Source: Flavobacterium zhairuonense (GTDB lineage: Bacteria > Bacteroidota > Bacteroidia > Flavobacteriales > Flavobacteriaceae). Taken from it: a stretch of 64,000 bases of DNA. The notes beneath the pieces are model-generated. The model searched no databases. It was not told where the DNA came from and saw only the letters and a list, made by a program, of their open reading frames with translations. Every line of letters begins with the position of its first letter. The first letter of the stretch is position 1. This document shows positions 52,576-61,070 of the stretch, one piece after another. The DNA lies in contig NZ_SJSY01000073.1 of the NCBI RefSeq assembly GCF_004352915.1, positions 248,001-312,000 on the forward strand. Direction: 5' to 3'. Both the position numbers and the translations under genes were made by a program.

Positions 52576-54318
52576 ATGATTGACTTAAGAACAGCTAGTT
52601 TAAAAATTACAGTATTAACCTTTTCTATGGTTAGTGTAATGGCATGTAAAAAAATTTTCCTGAAACCACAACCGGTTGTTCAAGGAAATACTGCTGTTTT
52701 TGACTGGTTTAATTATCAAGGAAAAGATGATGTGTATGCAAATATTTCCAAATCAGAAGGAGAGTATCTGAATCCGATTTTAGCGGGATTTTATCCGGAT
52801 CCTACGATTTGTAGTGCAAACGGAAAATTTTATCTTGTTAATTCATCTTTTTGCTATTTTCCTGGGCTTCCTATTTTTGAAAGCGCTGATTTAGTAAACT
52901 GGAAACAAATTGGAAATATCATCAACCGTCGCGAACAGGCTGATTTTGGAAATTCGCGTTTGTCAGGCGGCATGTATGCACCAACGATTCAATACAATAA
53001 AGGCTTTTTTTATGTGATTTGTACCAATGTTAGCGGAGTCGGTAATTTTATTGTTACGACTAAAAATCCGTCTGGGCCATGGTCAAATCCGATTGCGCTT
53101 CCAGAAGTTAACGGAATTGATCCGGATATTTTCTTTGATGAAGACGGAAAAGTGTATATCACACATAATGGACCTCCACCAAATAATATTTCGCTTCATG
53201 ATGGACATCGTGCCATTTATATGTTGGAATATGATTTGGAAAAACAGAAAATCATAACAGAACCGAAATTAGTTATTAACGGAGGAACCGACATGGCTAA
53301 AAAGCCAGTTTGGATCGAAGGTCCGCACGTACTTAAAAAAGACGGATTTTATTATATGATTTGCGCGCAAGGCGGAACAGGTTTTAATCATTCTGAAGTA
53401 GTTTTTAGAAGTAAAAGTGTTTACGATCCTTATGAAAGTTATGCCCATAATCCGATTTTGACGCAGAGACATTTAGATCCGAATCGTAAAAATTTAGTTT
53501 CTACTACAGGTCATGTTGATTTTGTGCAATTGCCAAATGGTGACTGGTGGTCCGTATTTTTGGGTTGTCGTCCTTATGAAGGCGATTTATACAATACAGG
53601 AAGAGAAACTTTTATGATGCCTGTAGAATGGAAAAACGGCTGGCCGGAAATTATTGGCGGTAACGAAGCAATTCCGATGAAAAATAAACGTCCGAATCTG
53701 CCTCTTTCAAAACAAAAAGTAGAACCAAATAATGGAAATTTTGTTTGGAAAGATGATTTTGATTCGAATGAATTGAACTTAAAATGGAATTTTATCAGAA
53801 CGCCTTCTGAAAAATGGTACGAACTGATTAACGGAAAACTATTAATCAAACCAAGAAAAGAGTCAATTCATACTGAAACTAATTTTTCTTTTATTGGAAG
53901 AAGACAACAGCATTTAAAATTTGAAGCTTCGGTAAAGTTTGAGTTTGCACCAAAAAATAATTTACAAGTTGCGGGATTGACTGCTTTTCAGAATGAAAAA
54001 CATTATTTGTTGATTGGAAAGCGATTGAATTCAGAAGGAAAGGAAGAAGTTTTTGTTGAAAGAACGGCTGGTAAAATCAATAATGGAAAATCAGAGATAA
54101 TTGCTAAAAAAGAGCTTGTGAATGCTGATAAAGCATTGTTTGTAAAGATTGAAGGAAACGGAAGATTATATAGTTTTTACTTTAAAACGAAAGATAAAGA
54201 AAAGTGGGATTTGTTAATTAAAGATGTTGACGGATCAATTTTAAGTACAAAAGAAGCAGGCGGATTTGTAGGGACGTATTTGGGGATGTATGCGTCGAGT
54301 GAGCATTTTGAGCAATAG
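52576..54318 (+). CDS. GH43 beta-xylosidase-like lipoprotein with C-terminal beta-sandwich domain
   Basis: A 580-residue protein with an SPII signal (lipobox VMAC near residue 24). The propeller (about 70-380) has the base aspartate in GFYPDPTIC, the second aspartate in NGIDPDIFFDEDG, and the acid glutamate in WIEGPHVLKKDG. Residues 390-575 form the concanavalin-like domain often fused to GH43 xylosidases. It should trim xylo-oligosaccharides in the periplasm or at the surface. It is the last gene of the transporter unit. Confidence 0.92.
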   Translation: MIDLRTASLKITVLTFSMVSVMACKKIFLKPQPVVQGNTAVFDWFNYQGKDDVYANISKSEGEYLNPILAGFYPDPTICSANGKFYLVNSSFCYFPGLPIFESADLVNWKQIGNIINRREQADFGNSRLSGGMYAPTIQYNKGFFYVICTNVSGVGNFIVTTKNPSGPWSNPIALPEVNGIDPDIFFDEDGKVYITHNGPPPNNISLHDGHRAIYMLEYDLEKQKIITEPKLVINGGTDMAKKPVWIEGPHVLKKDGFYYMICAQGGTGFNHSEVVFRSKSVYDPYESYAHNPILTQRHLDPNRKNLVSTTGHVDFVQLPNGDWWSVFLGCRPYEGDLYNTGRETFMMPVEWKNGWPEIIGGNEAIPMKNKRPNLPLSKQKVEPNNGNFVWKDDFDSNELNLKWNFIRTPSEKWYELINGKLLIKPRKESIHTETNFSFIGRRQQHLKFEASVKFEFAPKNNLQVAGLTAFQNEKHYLLIGKRLNSEGKEEVFVERTAGKINNGKSEIIAKKELVNADKALFVKIEGNGRLYSFYFKTKDKEKWDLLIKDVDGSILSTKEAGGFVGTYLGMYASSEHFEQ

Positions 54319-54343
54319 TTTTTCAGAAGTCCCAGAGGGACGG

Positions 54344-54471
54344 AATATTTATAGAATTTTTAGAACGCCCAATGGTAAAAAGCCCCAGCGGGGTAATATA
54401 TTGTTTTGCGATAAATGTGTCGCTCCGCTGGAGCTTTTAATCTGCGTGGATATGAATTTTCTATAAATATT
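54344..54471. repeat. Nested inverted-repeat element
   Basis: Outer arms aatatttatagaa (54344-54356) and its perfect inverse (54459-54471). Inner arms agccccagcgg (about 54381-54391) and ccgctggagct (about 54425-54435) differ at one base. Confidence 0.72.
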
Positions 54472-54642
54472 GCGCTCTTCCAGAGCTATACAGAGATTAT
54501 AAATATTGTGGATGAATCTTTTGCGAACCTTGCGTAATCCTTTGCGGACTTTGCGGTTAAATGATTTTCAAGAAGTAAAAAAAAATAACATAATTAACAT
54601 AAATAATAATTTTTTATAAAAGTTTTTTAGCTACTTTAGCAT

Positions 54643-54662
54643 AACAGAACGGAACAGAACGG
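54643..54662 (+). repeat. Perfect tandem 10-base repeat directly before the regulator start
   Basis: aacagaacgg occurs twice in a row at 54643-54652 and 54653-54662; the ATG is at 54664. It may be an autoregulatory site of the GntR protein. Confidence 0.6.
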
Positions 54663-54663
54663 T

Positions 54664-55671
54664 ATGCTAAAAGAAGAAGAAAAATTTGAGTTTATAATAA
54701 ATCATGAAAGTGATATTCCGAAGTATCAGCAGTTGGTGGATGGAATTACAAATTCGATTGCGGAGAATATTTTGCAAAAGGGAGATTTGCTTCCATCGGT
54801 GAATGTGATCTGTAAAACGTATCAGCTTTCAAGAGATACGGTTTTTAAGGCGTATTCGATTCTGAAAGATCAAAAAGTGATTGATTCTGTGCCGAATAAA
54901 GGCTATTATGTAGCTGGGGAAACTCGAAAAGTGCTTTTGGTTTTAGATACCTTTAAGGCTTATAAAGAGGTTTTGTATCATTCGGTTGTGAATAATCTGC
55001 CAGATAATGTGATTATTGATGTGCAGTTTCACCATTATAATATTGATGTTTTTAAAACGATCATTAATAACGGGATCGGGAAGTATTATAAATATGTGGT
55101 GATGAATTTTGACCACAAAGATATTGCGCCGGCATTGTCGGCAATTGCAGGCGATAAACTGCTTTTGATTGACTGGAATATTCAGGCAGATAAAGCCCAG
55201 AATTATGTATTTCAGGATTTCGGAAAAGCATTTTATGAGTCTTTGACAGAAGCGGTGGATTTGTTTAAAAAATATAAAAAGATACAATTTGTATATCCTG
55301 ATTTTACGAATCACCCGTGGGAAACGGTGGAGTTTTTTAAGAAATTCTGTGCCGATTTTGGTTTTGAATATGAAGTGATTACAGATCCAAAGAAGTTCAA
55401 TATCGAAAAAGGAATTGCCTATATCAGTGTAAGCGACAGGATTTTAGGGCACTTTTTGGAGCAGTGCAAAGAGAAAGATTACGAACCGGGAAAAGATGTT
55501 GGCTTTTTGTCATACAACGAAACCCCGATGAAGAAATTTATATACAAAGGAATTTCGGTTGTTTCAACTGATTTTAAAGAAATAGGAACCAAAGCAGCGG
55601 CATTTATTACGCATGACGAAGAAACGAAGTGTTATGTGCCGACAAAATTAATAATAAGAGAATCATTGTAA
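54664..55671 (+). CDS. GntR-family regulator with sugar-binding (LacI-like) domain, probable xylose regulator
   Basis: A 335-residue protein. Residues 10-80 are a GntR winged helix (YQQLVDGITNSIAENILQKGDLLP and SRDTVFKAYSILK). Residues 90-330 resemble a periplasmic-binding-protein/LacI-type sensor (KVLLVLDTFKAYKEVLY and later FLSYNETPMKKFIYKG). The gene ends 2 bases before xylB, and xylA follows, so it most likely responds to xylose or a derivative and controls this operon. This combination is common in Bacteroidota pentose loci. Confidence 0.87.
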   Translation: MLKEEEKFEFIINHESDIPKYQQLVDGITNSIAENILQKGDLLPSVNVICKTYQLSRDTVFKAYSILKDQKVIDSVPNKGYYVAGETRKVLLVLDTFKAYKEVLYHSVVNNLPDNVIIDVQFHHYNIDVFKTIINNGIGKYYKYVVMNFDHKDIAPALSAIAGDKLLLIDWNIQADKAQNYVFQDFGKAFYESLTEAVDLFKKYKKIQFVYPDFTNHPWETVEFFKKFCADFGFEYEVITDPKKFNIEKGIAYISVSDRILGHFLEQCKEKDYEPGKDVGFLSYNETPMKKFIYKGISVVSTDFKEIGTKAAAFITHDEETKCYVPTKLIIRESL

Positions 55672-55673
55672 GT

Positions 55674-57155
55674 ATGTATTATATTGGATATGATATTGGA
55701 AGTTCTTCTGTGAAAGCAGCAATTGTTGAAGCAGAAACGGGTAAAAAAGTGATCGTTTTGAATGAACCTCAGAACGAAATGGAAATCCTTTCGATTCACC
55801 CAGACTGGGCGGAACAAGATCCTGAAATGTGGTGGCAGTACATTTGTACGGCGACAAAAAGAGCGATTAAAGAAGCTAATATTGACGCATCTAAAATTCA
55901 AGGAATTGGTATTTCGTACCAAATGCATGGATTGGTGATTGTAGATCAAGAAGGCGCTCCGTTACGAAATTCAATTATCTGGTGTGACAGCCGTGCGGTC
56001 GAAATTGGAAATAAGGCTTTCGCCGAAATTGGAGAAGAGAAATGCATGTCGCATTTATTGAATTCGCCAGGAAATTTTACGGCTTCGAAATTAAAATGGG
56101 TGAAAGAAAACGAGCCTGAAGTTTATAAAAAAATCTCAAAATACATGCTTCCGGGTGATTACATCGCTTTGAAATTGACAGGCGAAGTAACGACAACTAA
56201 AAACGGTTTGTCTGAAGGAATGCTTTGGGATTATAAAGAAAATAAAGTAGCCGACTGGCTTTTAGAATATTATGGAATTGATACAGTATTAACTCCAAAA
56301 ATTGTAGAGAATTTTACGAATCAAGGTGTTGTTACCGAAAAAGCTTCACAAGAATCTGGTCTTCCTGCAGGAATTCCGATTGTGTATAGAGCAGGAGATC
56401 AGCCTAATAATGCTTTGTCATTAAATGTGCTTCGTCCAGGAGAAGTTGCAGCAACAGGTGGTACGTCGGGCGTTTTTTATGCTGTTACAGAAACAAACTC
56501 AGGAAAAAGTACTCGTGTAAACAACTTTGTTCATGTAAATTATACAGAATCAAATCCGAGAGTTGGAAAATTGCTGAATATAAACGGAGCGGGAATTCAA
56601 TACCGATGGATGCGAAACAATATCGGAAATGAGTCGTATGAAGAAATGAACGAAAAAGCATCTCAGATAAATGTAGGCTCACAAGGATTGGTTGTAATTC
56701 CGTTTGGAAATGGAGCTGAAAGAATGTTCAATAACAAAAACATTGGGTCTCATATTTTAAACCTGAATTTTAATATTCATACCAACGCACATTTATTCAG
56801 AGCATCTTTGGAAGCTATCGCATTTTCTTTTGTTTACGGAATGGAATGCCTGAAAGATGATAATGCAACGATTAATGTGATTAGAGCTGGAAATGATAAT
56901 TTATTCCGTTCCGAAATTTTTTCTAATACAGTTGCCACATTAATTGGACATGAAATAGAAATTTACAATACAACCGGAGCAGTAGGAGCAGCAAGAGCAG
57001 TAGGCTTGACAGATGGTGACTTTGAAAAATTTGGTTCAGGAATTACAACGAACGATCACGTAATGACCTTTTTGCCTCTAAAAAATAAAGAGGAATACGA
57101 AACGGCTTATCAGAAATGGAAAAAAGAATTAGAATTAATATTAACAACTAAATAA
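55674..57155 (+). CDS. xylB: Xylulokinase
   Basis: I choose the ATG at 55674 (493 residues), 2 bases after the regulator stop. The upstream frame to 55629 lies within the regulator gene. It is an FGGY-type kinase with phosphate-1 motif YDIGSSSVKA at the start, GISYQMHGLV and the C-terminal adenosine-binding TGAVGAARAVGL. It phosphorylates D-xylulose to xylulose-5-phosphate in the cytoplasm. xylA starts 9 bases later. Confidence 0.94.
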   Translation: MYYIGYDIGSSSVKAAIVEAETGKKVIVLNEPQNEMEILSIHPDWAEQDPEMWWQYICTATKRAIKEANIDASKIQGIGISYQMHGLVIVDQEGAPLRNSIIWCDSRAVEIGNKAFAEIGEEKCMSHLLNSPGNFTASKLKWVKENEPEVYKKISKYMLPGDYIALKLTGEVTTTKNGLSEGMLWDYKENKVADWLLEYYGIDTVLTPKIVENFTNQGVVTEKASQESGLPAGIPIVYRAGDQPNNALSLNVLRPGEVAATGGTSGVFYAVTETNSGKSTRVNNFVHVNYTESNPRVGKLLNINGAGIQYRWMRNNIGNESYEEMNEKASQINVGSQGLVVIPFGNGAERMFNNKNIGSHILNLNFNIHTNAHLFRASLEAIAFSFVYGMECLKDDNATINVIRAGNDNLFRSEIFSNTVATLIGHEIEIYNTTGAVGAARAVGLTDGDFEKFGSGITTNDHVMTFLPLKNKEEYETAYQKWKKELELILTTK

Positions 57156-57164
57156 AAAGATAAA

Positions 57165-58490
57165 ATGATAGTTTTAGGGGATAAAGAATACTACAAAGGT
57201 ATTGGCCAAATTAAGTTTGAAGGAAAAGAATCTGATAATCCTTTGGCGTTTAAATATTACAATCCAGACCAAGTTGTAGCTGGAAAAACAATGCGTGAGC
57301 ACTTTAAATTTGCTATCGCTTACTGGCATACTTTCTGCGGACAAGGTAGCGATCCATTCGGGCCAGGAACACAGCAATTTGCTTGGGATGCTTCATCAGA
57401 TCCATATCAAGCTGCAAAAGATAAGGCAGATGCTGCTTTTGAATTTATCAGCAAAATGGGATTCGATTATTTCTGTTTCCACGATTACGATTTGATTGCT
57501 GAAGGAGCAACTTTCGCAGAATCAGAAAAGCGTTTGGCTTTCATTACAGAATATTTAAAAGGGAAAAAAGCGGAGTCTGGAATTAAATTGCTTTGGGGAA
57601 CTTCAAACTGTTTCTCAAATCCAAGATTCATGAACGGAGCGGCTACAAATCCAGATTTTAATGTAGTAGCAAGAGCGGGTGGACAAGTAAAATTAGCTTT
57701 AGACGCAACAATCGCTTTAGGCGGAGAAAACTATGTATTCTGGGGAGGTAGAGAAGGTTATATGTCTTTACTAAACACAGATATGGGAAGAGAATTAGAC
57801 CACATGGCGCAATTCTTAACAATGTCTAGAGATTATGCAAGAGCACAAGGTTTCAAAGGAACTTTCTTCATCGAGCCAAAACCAATGGAACCATCAAAAC
57901 ACCAATACGATTTTGACTCGGCTACAGCAATTGGATTCTTGAAAAATTATGGTTTAGATAAAGATTTCAAAATCAATATCGAGGTTAACCACGCTACATT
58001 GGCACAGCACACTTTCCAACACGAATTAGAAGTAGCTGCAAAAGCTGGAATGTTAGGAAGTATTGATGCTAATAGAGGTGATTACCAAAATGGATGGGAT
58101 ACTGACCAGTTCCCAAATAACATTCAAGAAACAACTGAAGCGATGTTGGTTTTCTTAAAAGCTGGCGGATTACAAGGCGGTGGAGTTAACTTTGATGCTA
58201 AAATCAGAAGAAATTCTACAGATTTAGAAGATGTTTTCTTAGCACACATTGGTGGAGCTGATACTTTCGCAAGAGCTTTATTGACAGCAGATAAAATCAT
58301 TTCTTCTTCTCCATACGAAAAATTAAGAAAAGAAAGATACAGTTCTTTCGATTCTGGAAAAGGAAAAGATTTTGCTGAAGGAAAATTAAGCTTGAAAGAT
58401 CTTTATACTATCGCTCACGAAAATGGAGAATTAAATCTTCAAAGCGGTAAACAAGAATTGTTTGAAAACATTATCAATCAATATATTTAA
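57165..58490 (+). CDS. xylA: Xylose isomerase
   Basis: A 441-residue enzyme of the larger (group II) class. Diagnostic stretches are [27 protein letters not shown], the metal-site [12 protein letters not shown] and [14 protein letters not shown], and [14 protein letters not shown]. It converts D-xylose to D-xylulose. It is the last gene of the regulator-xylB-xylA operon. Confidence 0.97.
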   Translation: MIVLGDKEYYKGIGQIKFEGKESDNPLAFKYYNPDQVVAGKTMREHFKFAIAYWHTFCGQGSDPFGPGTQQFAWDASSDPYQAAKDKADAAFEFISKMGFDYFCFHDYDLIAEGATFAESEKRLAFITEYLKGKKAESGIKLLWGTSNCFSNPRFMNGAATNPDFNVVARAGGQVKLALDATIALGGENYVFWGGREGYMSLLNTDMGRELDHMAQFLTMSRDYARAQGFKGTFFIEPKPMEPSKHQYDFDSATAIGFLKNYGLDKDFKINIEVNHATLAQHTFQHELEVAAKAGMLGSIDANRGDYQNGWDTDQFPNNIQETTEAMLVFLKAGGLQGGGVNFDAKIRRNSTDLEDVFLAHIGGADTFARALLTADKIISSSPYEKLRKERYSSFDSGKGKDFAEGKLSLKDLYTIAHENGELNLQSGKQELFENIINQYI

Positions 58491-58858
58491 TTGATTAACA
58501 AACTGTAAACGCAGTTTTAGCATAAAATAATTTCCGTTTTTGTCAAAATTAGAAAATCGGAATCAAGATTGTTTTTTGTAGTTTTTCTTCTCTGGTGCAT
58601 ATTTAAAGGTTAGTTGATGTGCCAGAGAAAAATTTATTAATTAGTAATTATGGCCGTTGGATGATTGAAGCGCCGGCGGTCATATTTAGTTTCGCATTCA
58701 AAAAGATAGTTTTCTGCTATCTTTTCAAAGCAATTTCTTTTGCTTTTTATTTCAAATTAAAACATAAAATCATTTCGTCTGTATTGAGATTCATTTCATT
58801 ATGAATTGAAAATATAGCATTTCTTAATGTACTCTATTAACATAAAAACCAAAAACCA
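58491..58858. other. Gap between xylA and transaldolase genes
   Basis: 368 bases. I see three hairpins: aaactg/cagttt (about 58510), ttctctgg/ccagagaa (58588-58595/58622-58629, followed by A/T) and aaaagatag/ctatctttt (58701-58709/58717-58725). The second or third probably terminates xylA. A 61-codon frame at 58619-58804 has no start context, signal or domain, and I do not accept it as a gene. Confidence 0.5.
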
Positions 58859-59515
58859 ATGAAATTTTTTATTGACACAGCAAATTTAAATGATATTAAA
58901 GAAGCGCAGGCATTAGGCGTTTTAGATGGCGTAACAACGAATCCGTCATTGATGGCGAAAGAAGGAATTACAGGAAAAGCTAGTATTTTAAAACACTATC
59001 TGGATATCTGCAATATTGTAGACGGAGATGTTTCGGCAGAAGTTATTTCGACAGATTTTGACGGAATGATCAGAGAAGGTGAAGAACTTGCCGCTTTGCA
59101 TCCGCAGATTGTGGTAAAATTGCCAATGATTGCTGACGGAATTAAAGCTTGTAAATATTTTTCAGATAAAGGAATTAGAACGAATGTAACTTTGGTATTC
59201 TCGGCTGGACAGGCGCTTCTCGCTGCAAAAGCGGGCGCAACTTATGTGTCTCCATTTTTAGGAAGATTAGATGATGTTTCGACTGACGGAATGCATCTTA
59301 TTGCTGAAATCAGAGAAATTTATGATAATTACGCTTTCAATACTCAAATTCTTTCGGCTTCTGTGCGTCATACAATGCACATAATTAATTGTGCCAAAGT
59401 AGGTTCTGATGTTATGACTGGACCATTATCAGCAATTAAAGGATTGTTGAAACATCCTCTTACAGATATTGGTTTGAACCAATTTATAGAAGATGCGAAA
59501 AAGATGAATTTATAA
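58859..59515 (+). CDS. fsa: Transaldolase, small FSA/TalC-like type
   Basis: A 218-residue protein, the length of the short transaldolase/fructose-6-phosphate aldolase subfamily. It starts [16 protein letters not shown], has [11 protein letters not shown], and the Schiff-base lysine K87 in VVKLPM, then [11 protein letters not shown]. It links xylulose-5-phosphate metabolism to glycolysis in the pentose phosphate pathway. It lies 16 to 28 bases before galM, depending on the galM start. Whether it is a transaldolase or a fructose-6-phosphate aldolase is not decided by sequence. Confidence 0.9.
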   Translation: MKFFIDTANLNDIKEAQALGVLDGVTTNPSLMAKEGITGKASILKHYLDICNIVDGDVSAEVISTDFDGMIREGEELAALHPQIVVKLPMIADGIKACKYFSDKGIRTNVTLVFSAGQALLAAKAGATYVSPFLGRLDDVSTDGMHLIAEIREIYDNYAFNTQILSASVRHTMHIINCAKVGSDVMTGPLSAIKGLLKHPLTDIGLNQFIEDAKKMNL

Positions 59516-59543
59516 GATTTTAAAATCTGAGTTGGCAACCAAA

Positions 59544-60518
59544 ATGGAAAAATTAGAGGTAGTTACGATTAAAAATAAATCGGCATTGGAAATGACGATT
59601 TCTAACTTCGGTGCAACAGTTATTGCGTTGAAAGTTAAAAATGCAAAAGGTGAAATCTACAATGTTGCTGCGGGTTTGAAAAATGCTTCTGATTATCTTG
59701 AAGCGCCTTATTCAGATGTAAAGCTCTTTTTGGGTTCAAGTATTGGAAGATATGCAGGAAGAATTTCTGGTGGAGAATTTGAGATTGATGATATTGTTTA
59801 TAAAATCGAAAATGAAGACGGAGTTCATTTGCATGGAGGCAGAAACGGATTTTTTAAAAAGTTTTGGTCGGTAAAAGAAGTGGCGGAAGATCGTGTTGTG
59901 CTTTCATACGTAAGTAAAAATCTGGAAGAAGGTTATCCCGGAAATTTAAATGTTGAAGCTATTTTTTATTTAACGCCCGAAAATGAAGTAAAAATTACTT
60001 ACAAAGCAATTACAGATCAGGCGACTCCTGTAAATTTGACAAGCCATGTTTATTTTAATTTGAACGGAAAAGGTTCTGTTTTAGATCATGAATTTCAAAT
60101 CAACAGTGATTTTCATTTAGATGTTGACTCGCAATTGCTTCCAACAGGAAAATTGAATAAATCTAAAGGAACTGCTTTTGACAGAAATGAAAAGGCTAAA
60201 ATCAAAAGAGAAGATTTCAAAGGTTTTGATGATACTTTTGTGTTTAATGAAAAACAGCTAAAAGCATCTTTGTCTTCTGCCGAAAGCGGTATTAGTATGA
60301 ATATTTTTTCGAATCAGCCGGCAATGGTCATTTATACGCCAAAGGAATTTCCGGTTTTGCCATTTTCAAATAATAATCAATATGAAAAGTTTCCAGCAAT
60401 TTGCTTTGAGCCTCAAAATTTTCCAGATGCTCCAAATAAAAAACATTTCCCAAATTCAATTTTAAGGACAAATGAAACCTATTTAAATGAAATGACTTTT
60501 GCATTCAATTTTAAGTAA
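59544..60518 (+). CDS. galM: Aldose 1-epimerase (mutarotase)
   Basis: I prefer the ATG at 59544 (324 residues); a TTG at 59532 would add four residues. It has the GalM fold with LGSSIGRYAGRISGG, the catalytic-site HLHGGRNGFFKKFW, and LTSHVYFNLNG with the second histidine, and the C-terminal CFEPQNFPDAPN containing the base glutamate. It interconverts sugar anomers, here probably xylose or glucose, to feed the isomerase. A terminator follows. Confidence 0.92.
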   Translation: MEKLEVVTIKNKSALEMTISNFGATVIALKVKNAKGEIYNVAAGLKNASDYLEAPYSDVKLFLGSSIGRYAGRISGGEFEIDDIVYKIENEDGVHLHGGRNGFFKKFWSVKEVAEDRVVLSYVSKNLEEGYPGNLNVEAIFYLTPENEVKITYKAITDQATPVNLTSHVYFNLNGKGSVLDHEFQINSDFHLDVDSQLLPTGKLNKSKGTAFDRNEKAKIKREDFKGFDDTFVFNEKQLKASLSSAESGISMNIFSNQPAMVIYTPKEFPVLPFSNNNQYEKFPAICFEPQNFPDAPNKKHFPNSILRTNETYLNEMTFAFNFK

Positions 60519-60538
60519 ATAGTTTCAGTTTAGATTTT

Positions 60539-60577
60539 AAAGCTTCTTTTGAAAAAAAGAGGCTTTTTTTATTTTTT
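60539..60577 (+). terminator. Rho-independent terminator of galM
   Basis: aaagcttctttt (60539-60550) pairs with aaaagaggcttt (60555-60566) with one G-T mismatch-type pair, followed by a T-rich run. Confidence 0.8.
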
Positions 60578-60580
60578 TAT

Positions 60581-60592
60581 GCAAGCGATTGT
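60581..60592. promoter_or_regulatory. LacI-type operator-like site between galM and susC (site C)
   Basis: gcaagcgattgt, read on the other strand acaatcgcttgc, matches sites A and B with small changes. It lies just after the galM terminator and about 345 bases upstream of site D, so the pair could support looping. Between the two sites (60600-60920) I see no gene. Confidence 0.45.
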
Positions 60593-60924
60593 GTATAAAA
60601 AGATTCTTTTTTCGGACAAAATGAAAACTTGAGCTTGGGGATTATGATAATCGGTGCAATTCTATCCGAGGCTTTTAAATTACGGTTCGTAAGTGTTTTA
60701 AATACACTTGTTTTTGTTTTGTTTTTGGAAGCTTAAAATGCTGTTTTTCTGCTATTTTATTAGGTTTTAGAGAATTGTTAGCTATTGTTTAAAAACAATA
60801 AACAAAGTCTTGATTGTTTTGCTGAAAAAGGATTTTCGTTGCGGATCATTTAATTATTTAGCTTTAAAATTATTTAGTATTTAATTTAAAAGGTAATTTT
60901 TTTTGGTATAAATAAAAAAATAAT

Positions 60925-60964
60925 ACACAACCGGTTGTGTGGTTTGAATTTTTATTTATATTTG
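60925..60964 (+). promoter_or_regulatory. susC promoter with overlapping palindromic operator (site D)
   Basis: acacaaccggttgtgt (60925-60940) is a perfect 16-bp palindrome. The TTG inside it (60935-60937) is 19 bases from tatatttg (60957-60964), which gives the TTG-N19-TAnnTTTG layout of Bacteroidota promoters. A bound repressor would cover the -33 box. The susC start is 107 bases beyond the -7 box. Confidence 0.7.
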
Positions 60965-61070
60965 TTAAAGAAATGCAAAAGGAGTTTTTTCTGTCTTATA
61001 AAAACAGCTGATTTTGCTTCCATATTTTCAACTAACTCAAACCATATATTAATTATCTAAATCAATTTTT

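Larger units (their letters stand above)
54319..54663. other. Gap between GH43 and GntR genes, with repeats
   Basis: 345 bases with no ORF. It holds the inverted-repeat element 54344-54471 (outer arms aatatttatagaa; inner arms agccccagcgg and ccgctggagct), then a degenerate tandem text (ttgcgaaccttgcg and ctttgcggactttgcgg) of the kind common between flavobacterial genes. A direct 10-base duplication follows just before the regulator start. Confidence 0.65.

Noticed and set aside
58619..58804. 61-codon ORF between xylA and the transaldolase gene
   Set aside because: It overlaps predicted hairpins, has no recognisable domain or start context, and its composition is that of the surrounding gap.
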